A DNA stretch of 64,000 nucleotides from Arthrobacter sp. zg-Y1171 (lineage in GTDB: Bacteria > Actinomycetota > Actinomycetes > Actinomycetales > Micrococcaceae): contig NZ_CP104264.1 in assembly GCF_025244845.1 (NCBI RefSeq), forward strand, positions 2,728,001 to 2,792,000, given 5' to 3'. The position numbers and the translations under genes were made by a program. Positions 16,382-24,336 of the stretch are shown one piece after another. A model generated the notes under the pieces. The model ran no database searches and was not told where the DNA came from. It saw only the letters and a list, made by a program, of their open reading frames with translations. Position 1 is the first letter of the stretch, and every line of letters begins with the position of its first letter.

Positions 16382-16461
16382 GTTAGGGAACACACCTTGC
16401 TGGATATGCTCCCATGCGCGGACCGGCGGAGGCCAGAGGAACTGCAGGGTGCTGCTTACGA

Positions 16462-17883
16462 CTACTCGCCGCGGGAGATGCGGGTCATTTCCTCGCGGTC
16501 GACCACCTTGACACGCTCACGGACGAGTTCGCCGGTCAGCGGGTCGGGGTGGATGTAGGAGGCGCCGAGGCTGCGCTCATAGGCATCCAGTTTCAGCCAG
16601 CCTTCCCAGGTGGTGTACTTGACGCCGCGCTCTTCCAGCAGCTCAATGATCGACGACGGGTCCGGATGCGTGGCGGCCGGCAGGTTCAGCCGGTCCTCGA
16701 GCAGGAAGCCGATGGTTTCCAGCGCGTCGCCCTTGGTGTGGCCGATCAGGCCCACGGGGCCGCGCTTGATCCAACCGGTGGTGTAGATGCCCGGCACCGG
16801 AGCGCCGTCTTCGTTGATGACGCGGCCGCCCTCGTTGGGGATCACGCCGCGCTGCTCGTCGTAGCCCACTTCGGGCAGCTCGGAGCCGAAGTACCCGATG
16901 GCCCGGTAAACGGCCTGGACCGGGTAATCGACAATCTCGCCGGTGCCGCGGACGTTCCCGGTGCCGTCCAGCTCGGTACGCTCGAACTTCATGCCGGCGA
17001 CCTTGCCCGGATCAGCGGGATCGTCATAGATCTCCACGGGGCTGTGCAGGAAGTGCAGGTGCAGGCGGCGGGAAGCTCCGGTGTCCTGCTCCTCCACCAG
17101 CCAGTTGGTGAGGGTGTTGACCATGGTCTTGGTCTGGTTGTTGGTGCGGATCTGCTCGTCGGAGCCTTCGTCGAATTCGAAGTCCTCGGGGTAGAGGACG
17201 ATATCGACGTCGCGCGAATGCGAGAGTTCACGCAGTTCCAGCGGCGTGAACTTCACCTGCGCCGGTCCGCGGCGGCCGAAGATGTGCACATCGGTGACCG
17301 GGGACTTCTTCAGGCCCTCGTAGACGTTGGTCGGGATTTCCGTGGTGAGCAGGTCATCGGCGTGCTTGGAAAGGATGCGGGCGACGTCGAGGGCCACGTT
17401 GCCGTTGCCGATCACTGCCACTTCCTTGGCGTCCAGCGGCCATTCGCGCGGCACGTCCGGATGCCCGTCATACCAGGACACGAATTCCGCACCGCCGAAG
17501 GAGCCTTCCAGATCGACGCCGGGCACGTTCAACGGGGCGTCCTTGATGGCGCCCGTGGCAAAGATGATGGCGTCATAGAAGTGCCGGAAGTCTGCCAGCG
17601 TCAGGTCGCGGCCGTAGTTGACGTTGCCCAGGAATCGGATGTCCCCGCGGTCCAGCACCTTATGCAGGGCGTTGACGATGCCCTTGATCCGGGGATGGTC
17701 GGGAGCCACACCGTAGCGGATGAGCCCGTAGGGCGCGGGGTACTGGTCGAAGAGGTCAATGCTGACCTCGAAGTCCCGATCGGCTTTGGTAAGGATGTCG
17801 GCGGCGTAAACACCGGCGGGGCCTGCGCCGATAATGGCGACCCTCAAAGGACGCTGGGCGCTGTCCGCGGCAGGGTTAGTCAC
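16462..17883 (-). CDS. fprA: ferredoxin/adrenodoxin-type NADP+ reductase
   Basis: FAD flavoprotein of about 473 residues, homologous to mycobacterial FprA and mitochondrial adrenodoxin reductase. It passes electrons from NADPH to ferredoxin. The N-terminal FAD site is VAIIGAGPAGVYAADIL (about residues 15-31), the NADP site is VAVIGNGNVALDVARIL (near 160), and the C-terminal YTTGWIKRGPVGLIG (near 370) is family-typical. I chose GTG 17883, which has SD AGAAGGA seven bases upstream; an ATG 13 codons earlier would swallow that site. Single gene. Confidence 0.9.
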   Translation of the reverse strand: MTNPAADSAQRPLRVAIIGAGPAGVYAADILTKADRDFEVSIDLFDQYPAPYGLIRYGVAPDHPRIKGIVNALHKVLDRGDIRFLGNVNYGRDLTLADFRHFYDAIIFATGAIKDAPLNVPGVDLEGSFGGAEFVSWYDGHPDVPREWPLDAKEVAVIGNGNVALDVARILSKHADDLLTTEIPTNVYEGLKKSPVTDVHIFGRRGPAQVKFTPLELRELSHSRDVDIVLYPEDFEFDEGSDEQIRTNNQTKTMVNTLTNWLVEEQDTGASRRLHLHFLHSPVEIYDDPADPGKVAGMKFERTELDGTGNVRGTGEIVDYPVQAVYRAIGYFGSELPEVGYDEQRGVIPNEGGRVINEDGAPVPGIYTTGWIKRGPVGLIGHTKGDALETIGFLLEDRLNLPAATHPDPSSIIELLEERGVKYTTWEGWLKLDAYERSLGASYIHPDPLTGELVRERVKVVDREEMTRISRGE

Positions 17884-18084
17884 TGATAGTCCTTCTTCTC
17901 TTCTGAGCTTCTGGGTGCGCAATTAACACACAGTTATTTATTCTAAATGCCGGGTTCGCCACCGTCTAAACGGCTCGAAAAAACGGGTGCGGGACGCCTT
18001 GGGAATACGCACGGGTGCAGGCGCGTTAAGCCCTGCGTGCCTTTCTCAAAGCCTGTCCCCGCCCGCCGCGGCGTCCGTACCGCC

Positions 18085-19146
18085 ATGCCCGGCGAGGGCG
18101 CCGGCGCGTCCTCCCGTCTGTCCGGGGGCCCGTCCGCCGGTGCGACCGCCGGTTCGTCCGGGGCGCCAGGTGCGCCGGACCAGTCCGCTGCTCCGTCGTC
18201 GTCCGGGCCGTCGTCGTCCGGGCCTGCCGGGACGGGACGCGAGAACCTTCCCGGCATCCTCTTCGGAATTGGTGCGTACGGGCTCTGGGGTCTGCTTCCG
18301 CTCTATTTCATGGTCCTCAAGCCGGCCGGTGCGGTGGAAATCGTTGCCAACCGCGTTGTCTGGTCACTGGTGTTCTGCGCGATCCTGCTCACCGTCATGC
18401 GGGCTTGGAAGCCGATGCTTGCCGCCGGACGGAACCCCCGCACAGTAGGAACCCTGGCGGGCGCTGCCCTGTTGATCGCCGTGAACTGGCTGACGTATTC
18501 CTGGGCCGTGTTGAACGAACACGCAGTGGAAGCAGCATTGGGCTACTTCATTAATCCGATCGTGTCGGTCCTGCTCGGCGTGCTGGTGCTCAAGGAAAAA
18601 CTGCGTCCGCTCCAGTGGGCCGCCATGGCAGTGGGCTTCATTGCCGTTCTGGTCCTGGCCTTTGCGTACGGAACCGTGCCTTGGGTGGCTTTGGCCCTGG
18701 CCTTCAGCTTCGGGTTCTACGGCTTGGTCAAGAAGGGCATCGGCTCGCGTGTTGACGCAGTTTCCAGCCTGACGATTGAAACGGCTGTGCTCACACCTAT
18801 TGCAGTCGGCGTGATGATCTGGCTTTCGGTGACCGGAGCGGCCACGCTGACTACCAACGGGGCCGGGCATCTCTGGCTTCTGGTCGCGTCCGGCATCATC
18901 ACTGCCGTGCCGCTGATCTTCTTCGGGGCGGCTGCACGCCGCCTGCCGCTGTCCACTGTGGGACTGCTGCAGTATCTGGCGCCTACCCTGCAATTCATCC
19001 TGGCGCTGACCGTGTTCAAGGAAGCGATGCCGCCCGAGCGCTGGGCGGGCTTCGGCCTCGTCTGGCTTGCGCTGGTGATGCTGACGGTCGACATGATCGG
19101 CGGACCCCGCCGCAACCGGCGGCTGCGTGCTGCGGCGGCTGTCTAG
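18085..19146 (+). CDS. rarD: RarD/EamA-family exporter
   Basis: Drug/metabolite transporter superfamily protein with ten predicted membrane segments. The RarD subfamily signature is clear in ILFGIGAYGLWGLLPLYF (near residue 58) and EIVANRVVWSLVFC (near 85), and NWLTYSWAVLNEHAVEAALG further on. The substrate of RarD proteins is not firmly known. The first 50 residues are a Gly/Ser/Pro/Ala-rich, probably disordered cytoplasmic tail, unusual in length. Start is uncertain: ATG 18085 has no clear SD, and an ATG at 17947 just after a TATTCT hexamer would add 46 residues. Confidence 0.82.
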   Translation: MPGEGAGASSRLSGGPSAGATAGSSGAPGAPDQSAAPSSSGPSSSGPAGTGRENLPGILFGIGAYGLWGLLPLYFMVLKPAGAVEIVANRVVWSLVFCAILLTVMRAWKPMLAAGRNPRTVGTLAGAALLIAVNWLTYSWAVLNEHAVEAALGYFINPIVSVLLGVLVLKEKLRPLQWAAMAVGFIAVLVLAFAYGTVPWVALALAFSFGFYGLVKKGIGSRVDAVSSLTIETAVLTPIAVGVMIWLSVTGAATLTTNGAGHLWLLVASGIITAVPLIFFGAAARRLPLSTVGLLQYLAPTLQFILALTVFKEAMPPERWAGFGLVWLALVMLTVDMIGGPRRNRRLRAAAAV

Positions 19147-19489
19147 GGGTTAGTTCAGCGAAGCAGATGTCCTAACCACGCCCACCCGGCCGTCCCGAAC
19201 CACCCCGATCGGGCCTGCTCCGGCGGCCTGTGTGGTTAGGGGCGGACTGTGTGGTTAGGGGCGGACTGTGTGGTTAGGGGCGGACTGTGTGGTTAGGGGC
19301 GGACTGTGTGGTTAGGGGCGGACTGTGTGGTTATCCGGGTGGCTGCGTTGTTAGAGGCGGACTGGCGAGGTTACGGCGGTCTGCCGACTAGTCCTCCCCC
19401 GCCTGGGCCCTGGACAGCGCGTCTTGATTGTTGTCCCCAACGCGGGCCCCACCGGACCATCAGTCGCTCCACTCCGGCAGGCTTGTTGG
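19147..19489. other. 343-bp intergenic region with tandem repeats
   Basis: Between rarD and the DUF222/HNH gene. Its left part contains CCTAACCACGCCCACC (19172 onward), which is partly the reverse complement of the repeat unit that follows. The centre is the 19-bp tandem array. The right 150 bases contain two decayed repeat copies and then unremarkable GC-rich sequence leading to the HNH start. No gene or clear promoter seen. Confidence 0.6.
19230..19324 (+). repeat. tandem array, five perfect 19-bp units
   Basis: Unit gtgtggttaggggcggact at 19230, 19249, 19268, 19287 and 19306, identical in all five. Two degenerate copies follow (19325 to about 19363, with GTGTGGTTATCC and GCGTTGTTAGAGGCGGACT). 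There are no spacers, so this is not CRISPR. The length is not a multiple of three and no gene crosses it. Confidence 0.95.
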
Positions 19490-21322
19490 ATGGCTTCGGA
19501 AACTTTGAGCGAGTTGCAGCTACCGGCGGAATTGTCCGTCGCTACATCAGGTGTGAGCCTGATGCAGCGTGCGGAATCGCTCGTCGCGGAAGCCCGTGAC
19601 CTCTGTGGAGACGCGACTGAGGCCTGGGATCTTCTGGGTTTTCAGGACGCGGTGGATTTCGCTGCGGCCATTGAGGGTATTTCACGCGTTACGGACTACC
19701 TGAAGCTGGTCGCAGCCGCGGCCATCGATCGGCAGAGACCCGCTCAGACGTTTGGCGAGGGCGGCCTGCGGGAGTTCCGGAGCACTCCGGACTTCATGCG
19801 AGCCCGCCTTCGGATCTCACGCGCCGAAGCTCGCCGCCGGCTGGCACTCGGTTCAACTGTCCTTCCCACAACCACTGTCACAGGCGGGAGACGCCCACCC
19901 GCGTATCCGCTGTTAGCTGATGCATGTGCTGATGCCGCTCTCGCTGCAGCTGATGCGGATGTGATTGCACATGCATTGGAAGAAGCGCTTCCGCGGATGG
20001 AACCACAGGCTCTCGACGCCATGGAAAAGCAGCTCACTGATATCGGCTCCCATCAGGACCATGATTTTCTCGTCCGTACGGCGAAACACTGGAGCGCCTT
20101 GCTGGACCAGGAACGGCCACCCAGCGAGGAAGAGCTCCTCCGTTTCCAAGGGATCTTCCCGGGACGACGCCGAAATGGACTGAACCATCTCCACATTTAC
20201 TGCACCGACGAACAGCACGAGGCGCTCACCACCCTGATGAACAGCGCCTCCAACCCGCGAGTGAACGGCCAGTACGGTACCAACCGCGGCACACCGGAAC
20301 CAGACCACATGACAGAACCCGGCAGTGCAAGCGAGCCAGGCTGCGCGACAGAACCCGGCGGTCCGACCGAGCCAGGCTGCGCGACATCAGCCGGCAGTGC
20401 GACCGAACCGGGCTGCACGACATCACCGGGCTGCGCGACAGAACCCCGCCCTGCGACCAATCCGGACCGCGCGACCACACCCGGCAGCACTCAGCCCGAG
20501 CGGCACATTCCCGCTGAGGGAGCTTTTACACCGGCAACAGCGGGACAGGATTCACCTCCGCACCCCCATATCCTTGACCGGCTGCCCAGGCCCACCCGCC
20601 CGCAACTGCTCTTGGAGGGGCTGCTCGCCGCTGTCCGCGCCGCCCTGGCTTCCGGGGGCCTGCCCGCTTCCGGAGGGCTGCCCGCTTCCGGAGGGCTGCG
20701 TCCCCAAGTTATGGTCACTATCAGTCATGACGCCCTCTTGCTGGGGCTGACGAACGCAACTGGCGAGCCGGACGCGAGGAACCGCACGATCCGCGGGGAT
20801 CGCCCAGACGAACCGCATTCCGCCAATGGTCCGGATAACAGGAACACCGAAACATCGCGTTCTCCGTCGCCTGGCATCGCTGCCTTCTCCGGACCAATCG
20901 ACACCCGGACTGTCCGGCGCATAGCCTGCGACGCGGACCTGATTCCGGTAGTCCTGGGATCCAAGGGACAGGTGCTGGACCTGGGCCGGGCGGCAAGACT
21001 CTTCCCTCCCCACCTGAGGAAGGCCCTCCACGCCCGCGACCGAGGCTGCGCTTTCCCCGGATGTACAGTTCCGGGACCTTGGACCGAAGCGCACCATGTC
21101 ACTTTCTGGGAGCGGGGCGGAGACACCAGCATCGGAAACGGGGTGCTGCTGTGTTCCTTCCACCACCACTTGATCCATCAGGGCAACTGGCACGTATCAA
21201 TGCAGGCAGGCATTCCCTGGTTCCGGCCGCCGGCTTACGTGGATCCGGAGCGCAGACCGCTGCGGAACACCTACTTCCACCCTGGTTTCCCAGCCTCCGG
21301 CGGAACTCCAAACGGAACCTGA
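19490..21322 (+). CDS. DUF222 / HNH endonuclease-domain protein (13E12 family)
   Basis: A 610-residue protein of the DUF222-HNH group, often multicopy in Arthrobacter and mycobacteria and of unknown role. The N-terminal half (to about residue 270) is the helical DUF222 domain. The C-terminal HNH nuclease motif includes RDRGCAFPGCTVPGPWTEAH, then HHVTFWERGGDTSIGNGVLL and CSFHHHLIHQGNW, with the zinc Cys pairs and HH catalytic region intact. Between them lies a low-complexity insert of six-residue repeats. The ATG at 19490 was chosen where homology begins; an earlier ATG (19424) would add 22 residues. It converges with gabT. Nuclease activity is likely but untested. Confidence 0.85.
   Translation: MASETLSELQLPAELSVATSGVSLMQRAESLVAEARDLCGDATEAWDLLGFQDAVDFAAAIEGISRVTDYLKLVAAAAIDRQRPAQTFGEGGLREFRSTPDFMRARLRISRAEARRRLALGSTVLPTTTVTGGRRPPAYPLLADACADAALAAADADVIAHALEEALPRMEPQALDAMEKQLTDIGSHQDHDFLVRTAKHWSALLDQERPPSEEELLRFQGIFPGRRRNGLNHLHIYCTDEQHEALTTLMNSASNPRVNGQYGTNRGTPEPDHMTEPGSASEPGCATEPGGPTEPGCATSAGSATEPGCTTSPGCATEPRPATNPDRATTPGSTQPERHIPAEGAFTPATAGQDSPPHPHILDRLPRPTRPQLLLEGLLAAVRAALASGGLPASGGLPASGGLRPQVMVTISHDALLLGLTNATGEPDARNRTIRGDRPDEPHSANGPDNRNTETSRSPSPGIAAFSGPIDTRTVRRIACDADLIPVVLGSKGQVLDLGRAARLFPPHLRKALHARDRGCAFPGCTVPGPWTEAHHVTFWERGGDTSIGNGVLLCSFHHHLIHQGNWHVSMQAGIPWFRPPAYVDPERRPLRNTYFHPGFPASGGTPNGT
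20312..20491 (+). repeat. ten 6-codon repeats inside the HNH gene
   Basis: Eighteen-base units encode T-E-P-G-x-A variants (TEPGSA, SEPGCA, TEPGGP, TEPGCA, TSAGSA, TEPGCT, TSPGCA, TEPRPA, TNPDRA, TTPGST). The copies diverge by point changes but keep frame. It forms a flexible linker between DUF222 and HNH parts. Confidence 0.85.
20648..20700 (+). repeat. three 18-bp units encoding A-S-G-G-L-P
   Basis: Nearly identical units of gcttccggagggctgccc at 20648, 20666 and 20684, in frame in the linker just before the C-terminal part. The second and third differ little, suggesting recent slippage. Confidence 0.85.
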
Positions 21323-21353
21323 CGCCTCACCGCAAGGACCTTCCGTGACGGCA

Positions 21354-22709
21354 TCAGCTCCGGGCGCTGACGGCGGCCTCCAGAACCTCAAGTGCATCAA
21401 GCAGGAGCTCATCGTCAATGGTCAGCGGCGGCAGCAGCCGAATAACGTTCCCGTAGGTTCCGCAGGTCAGCACAATGACACCCTCCTGCAGGCAGGCTGC
21501 CGCGATAGCCTTCGCCGCCTCGGCGTCGGGCGTCTTAGATCCGGGGCGAACGAATTCCATCGCGAGCATGGCACCGCGTCCGCGGACATCGCCGACGACG
21601 CCGCCTTCCACCGCAAGTGCCTCCAGCCTGGGCAGGACGAGCTCCTCGATGTGCCGTGCCCGACCGGCCAGGTCCTGCGAAACCATGGTGTCCATCGCCG
21701 CCAGCGCAGCTGCGCAGGCCACGGGGTTGCCGCCATATGTACCTCCCAGACCACCGGGGTGGACAGCGTCGAGCAATTCCGCGCGTCCCGTGACGGCCGA
21801 AAGCGGCAGCCCTCCGGCAATCCCCTTGGCCATGGTGATCAGGTCCGGAACCACTCCTTCGTGCTGTACCGCAAACCATTCACCCGTACGGCAGAAACCG
21901 GACTGCACCTCGTCCGCGATGAAGACCACGCCGTTGGCCTGCGCCCACTCCGCGAGCCGCGGCAGGAAGCCCTCCGCCGGAACAATGAATCCCCCCTCAC
22001 CCTGAATCGGTTCAATGAGGAGCGCGGCAAGCTGGTCCGCACCGATCTGCTTCTCGATGGCCAGGATGGCCCGGTCCGCAGCCTCCGCGCCGGTCAGGTC
22101 CGGGTTCTCTTCACGGAACGGATAACTCATGGGCATCCGGTAGATCTCCGGAGCGAACGGTCCGAACCCTGTCTTGTAAGGCATGGCCTTGGCCGTCAAC
22201 CCCATGGTGAGGTTGGTGCGGCCGTGGTACGCGTGGTCGAAAGCGACCACTGCGTCGCGCCCGGTAGCCGAGCGGGCAATCTTCACGGCGTTCTCCACCG
22301 CTTCGGCACCGGAGTTGAACAGCACGGTCCGTTTTTCGAAGTCCCCCGGAGTCACGGCAGCAAGACGTTCGGCAACGGCCACATACCCCTCGTAGGGCGT
22401 CACCATGAAGCACGTGTGCGTGAAGTGCTCCACTTGTTCCTGCACGGCGGCGACAACGGCTGGATCGGAGGCACCCACGCTGGTCACGGCGATGCCCGAG
22501 CCCAGGTCAGTGAAGGCATTGCCGTCCACGTCCACGATGATGCCGCCGTCGGCGTCAGCGGCATACACGGGAATGCTCGAGGCAACGCCCTTCGCAACAA
22601 CTGCAGCACGCCGCGCCTCCAGCGCCGCAGACTTCGGGCCCGGGAAAGTGCCGGTAATCCGGCGTCGCTGTTCGATGCGGTAACTCGGAGTGGTGACGGA
22701 GATGCTCAT
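21354..22709 (-). CDS. gabT: 4-aminobutyrate aminotransferase
   Basis: Class III PLP aminotransferase of 451 residues that moves the amino group of GABA to 2-oxoglutarate, giving succinate semialdehyde. PLP Lys295 lies in LITMAKGIAGGLPLSAV, Asp266 in VVFIADEVQSGFCRTG, and the phosphate-binding FNSGAEAVENAVKIAR near 131-146. The ATG at 22709 was chosen where homology begins, 50 bases after the patD-like stop. With the upstream aldehyde dehydrogenase it forms a GABA/putrescine catabolic operon controlled presumably by the divergent PucR-type regulator. Confidence 0.93.
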   Translation of the reverse strand: MSISVTTPSYRIEQRRRITGTFPGPKSAALEARRAAVVAKGVASSIPVYAADADGGIIVDVDGNAFTDLGSGIAVTSVGASDPAVVAAVQEQVEHFTHTCFMVTPYEGYVAVAERLAAVTPGDFEKRTVLFNSGAEAVENAVKIARSATGRDAVVAFDHAYHGRTNLTMGLTAKAMPYKTGFGPFAPEIYRMPMSYPFREENPDLTGAEAADRAILAIEKQIGADQLAALLIEPIQGEGGFIVPAEGFLPRLAEWAQANGVVFIADEVQSGFCRTGEWFAVQHEGVVPDLITMAKGIAGGLPLSAVTGRAELLDAVHPGGLGGTYGGNPVACAAALAAMDTMVSQDLAGRARHIEELVLPRLEALAVEGGVVGDVRGRGAMLAMEFVRPGSKTPDAEAAKAIAAACLQEGVIVLTCGTYGNVIRLLPPLTIDDELLLDALEVLEAAVSARS

Positions 22710-22759
22710 GGGATTGCCTTTCGGAAGTACTGCGTGAGGAACAGGGTTCGGATGCCGGG

Positions 22760-24190
22760 CTAGGCGTCCAGCGCGCTCATCACGTGCTTGATGCGGGTGT
22801 AGTCCTCCACGCCGTACATGGAGAGGTCCTTGCCGTAACCGGAACTCTTGAAGCCTCCGTGCGGCATCTCGGCGGTGAGCATGATGTGCGTGTTGATCCA
22901 GACGGCTCCGAAATCCAGATCCCGCGACAGGCGCATGGCCCGGCCGTGGTTCGTGGTCCAGACGCTGGAGGCAAGGGCGTATTCGACGTCGTTGGCCATT
23001 TCCACGGCCTGCTCCTCGTTGTCGAACTTCTGCACGGTGATGACCGGGCCGAAGGTTTCCTTCTGCACCACGTCGTCGTCTTGGCGGGCACCGGTGATGA
23101 CGGTGGGTTCGAAGAAGAAACCCTTGGACCCTGCCCTCCGTCCGCCGGTCTCCACACGGCAATGCGCGGGCAGAGCTTCGATCACGGCATTCACGGCGTT
23201 GAAGTGGTTGATGTTGTTCAGCGGACCGAAGTAGTTTTCCTCGTCGTTGTCGCTGCCGGTCTTCAACTCCCTGGCAGCAGCGACCAGCTTGTCCACCAGT
23301 GCATCGTGCACGGAATCCTCCACCAGGACGCGGGTGATGGCAGTGCAGTCCTGGCCGGCATTAAAGAACGCGAATTCGGCAATGGCCGTGGCGGTCCGGT
23401 CCAGGTCTGCGTCTGCAAATACGACTGCGGGTGCCTTGCCTCCCAGTTCCAGGTGGGCCCGCTTGAGGGTCTTCGCCGCACCGGAGGCCACGGCGATGCC
23501 TGCCCGCACGGACCCCGTGATGGAAACCAGGCCGGGCACGGGGTGTTCAACCATCAGCTCACCGGTAGCACCCGTGCCCAGCACTACGTTGAACACGCCG
23601 GCAGGGAAGATGTCCGCCGCAAGCCGGGCCAGAACCAAGGTGGATTCGGGGGTGGTGTCGGAGGGCTTGAGCACCACCGTGTTTCCCGCGGCAAGCGCCG
23701 GACCGATCTTCCAGACCGCCATCAGCAACGGGTAGTTCCACGGAGCCACTTGGGCGACGACGCCGATCGGCTCGCGGCGGATGAAGGAGGTAAAGCCTTC
23801 CATGTACTCGCCGGCGGATTTTCCCTCCAGAAGCCGGGCCGCGCCGGCAAAGAAGCGGAGCTGATCCGCCCCGACGGCCACTTCTTCTGCGGCAATCAAT
23901 GAGCGAACCTGACCCGTATTGCGGTGCTGTGCTTCCACCAATTCGTCGGAATGGGCCTCAAAAGCATCCGCCAGACGAAGCAGCATGCGCTGGCGTTCGC
24001 TGGGAGTGGTGCGCTTCCACGTACGGAACGCCGCCGCGGCTGCGTCCATTGCTGCGTCGACGTCCGCCTGCACGGATATGGGCGACACGGCAACCACTTC
24101 GCCGTTGGTGGGATTCACGACATCCAGCACCTCGGTTCCGCGGGACGGGACAAACTCGCCGTTAATGAAGTTCTGCAGTGTCTCAGCCAT
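22760..24190 (-). CDS. patD: gamma-aminobutyraldehyde-type aldehyde dehydrogenase
   Basis: A 476-residue ALDH. Glu248 in HLELGGKAPAVVF and nucleophile Cys282 in FNAGQDCTAITR are in place. The segment RFFAGAARLLEGKSAGEYMEG and the following FIRREPIGVVAQVAPWNYPL closely recall E. coli PatD (YdcW), which oxidises 4-aminobutanal to GABA. In this operon the product would feed GabT. A succinate-semialdehyde dehydrogenase role cannot be excluded, since no other gabD-like gene lies nearby. First gene of the operon, divergent from the PucR regulator. Confidence 0.85.
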   Translation of the reverse strand: MAETLQNFINGEFVPSRGTEVLDVVNPTNGEVVAVSPISVQADVDAAMDAAAAAFRTWKRTTPSERQRMLLRLADAFEAHSDELVEAQHRNTGQVRSLIAAEEVAVGADQLRFFAGAARLLEGKSAGEYMEGFTSFIRREPIGVVAQVAPWNYPLLMAVWKIGPALAAGNTVVLKPSDTTPESTLVLARLAADIFPAGVFNVVLGTGATGELMVEHPVPGLVSITGSVRAGIAVASGAAKTLKRAHLELGGKAPAVVFADADLDRTATAIAEFAFFNAGQDCTAITRVLVEDSVHDALVDKLVAAARELKTGSDNDEENYFGPLNNINHFNAVNAVIEALPAHCRVETGGRRAGSKGFFFEPTVITGARQDDDVVQKETFGPVITVQKFDNEEQAVEMANDVEYALASSVWTTNHGRAMRLSRDLDFGAVWINTHIMLTAEMPHGGFKSSGYGKDLSMYGVEDYTRIKHVMSALDA

Positions 24191-24299
24191 GCCGGACGTC
24201 CTTTCGGGGCGGGCGGGTGCGTATTCGATTACCCCAAACCTACTGTGAAGCGCAGGTCACACATACGGCCGCCTGCACAGCCATTTGGGGCAGATGCAG

Positions 24300-24330
24300 T
24301 GCGATCGCATAAAAGTCCGCGGTCTATAGT
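24300..24330 (+). promoter_or_regulatory. pucR-type regulator promoter with overlapping palindrome
   Basis: -10 TATAGT (24325-24330) ends six bases before the ATG at 24337, implying a leaderless mRNA. The perfect palindrome TGCGATCGCA (24300-24309) covers the expected -35 position, so it may be an operator. A wider inverted repeat, CCCCAAA (24232-24238) and TTTGGGG (24284-24290), lies in the same intergenic region. Confidence 0.6.
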
Positions 24331-24336
24331 GGTGCA

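Noticed and set aside
19230..19324. Possible CRISPR array
   Set aside because: Units are 19 bp, directly abutting with no spacers, and no cas genes are in the window.
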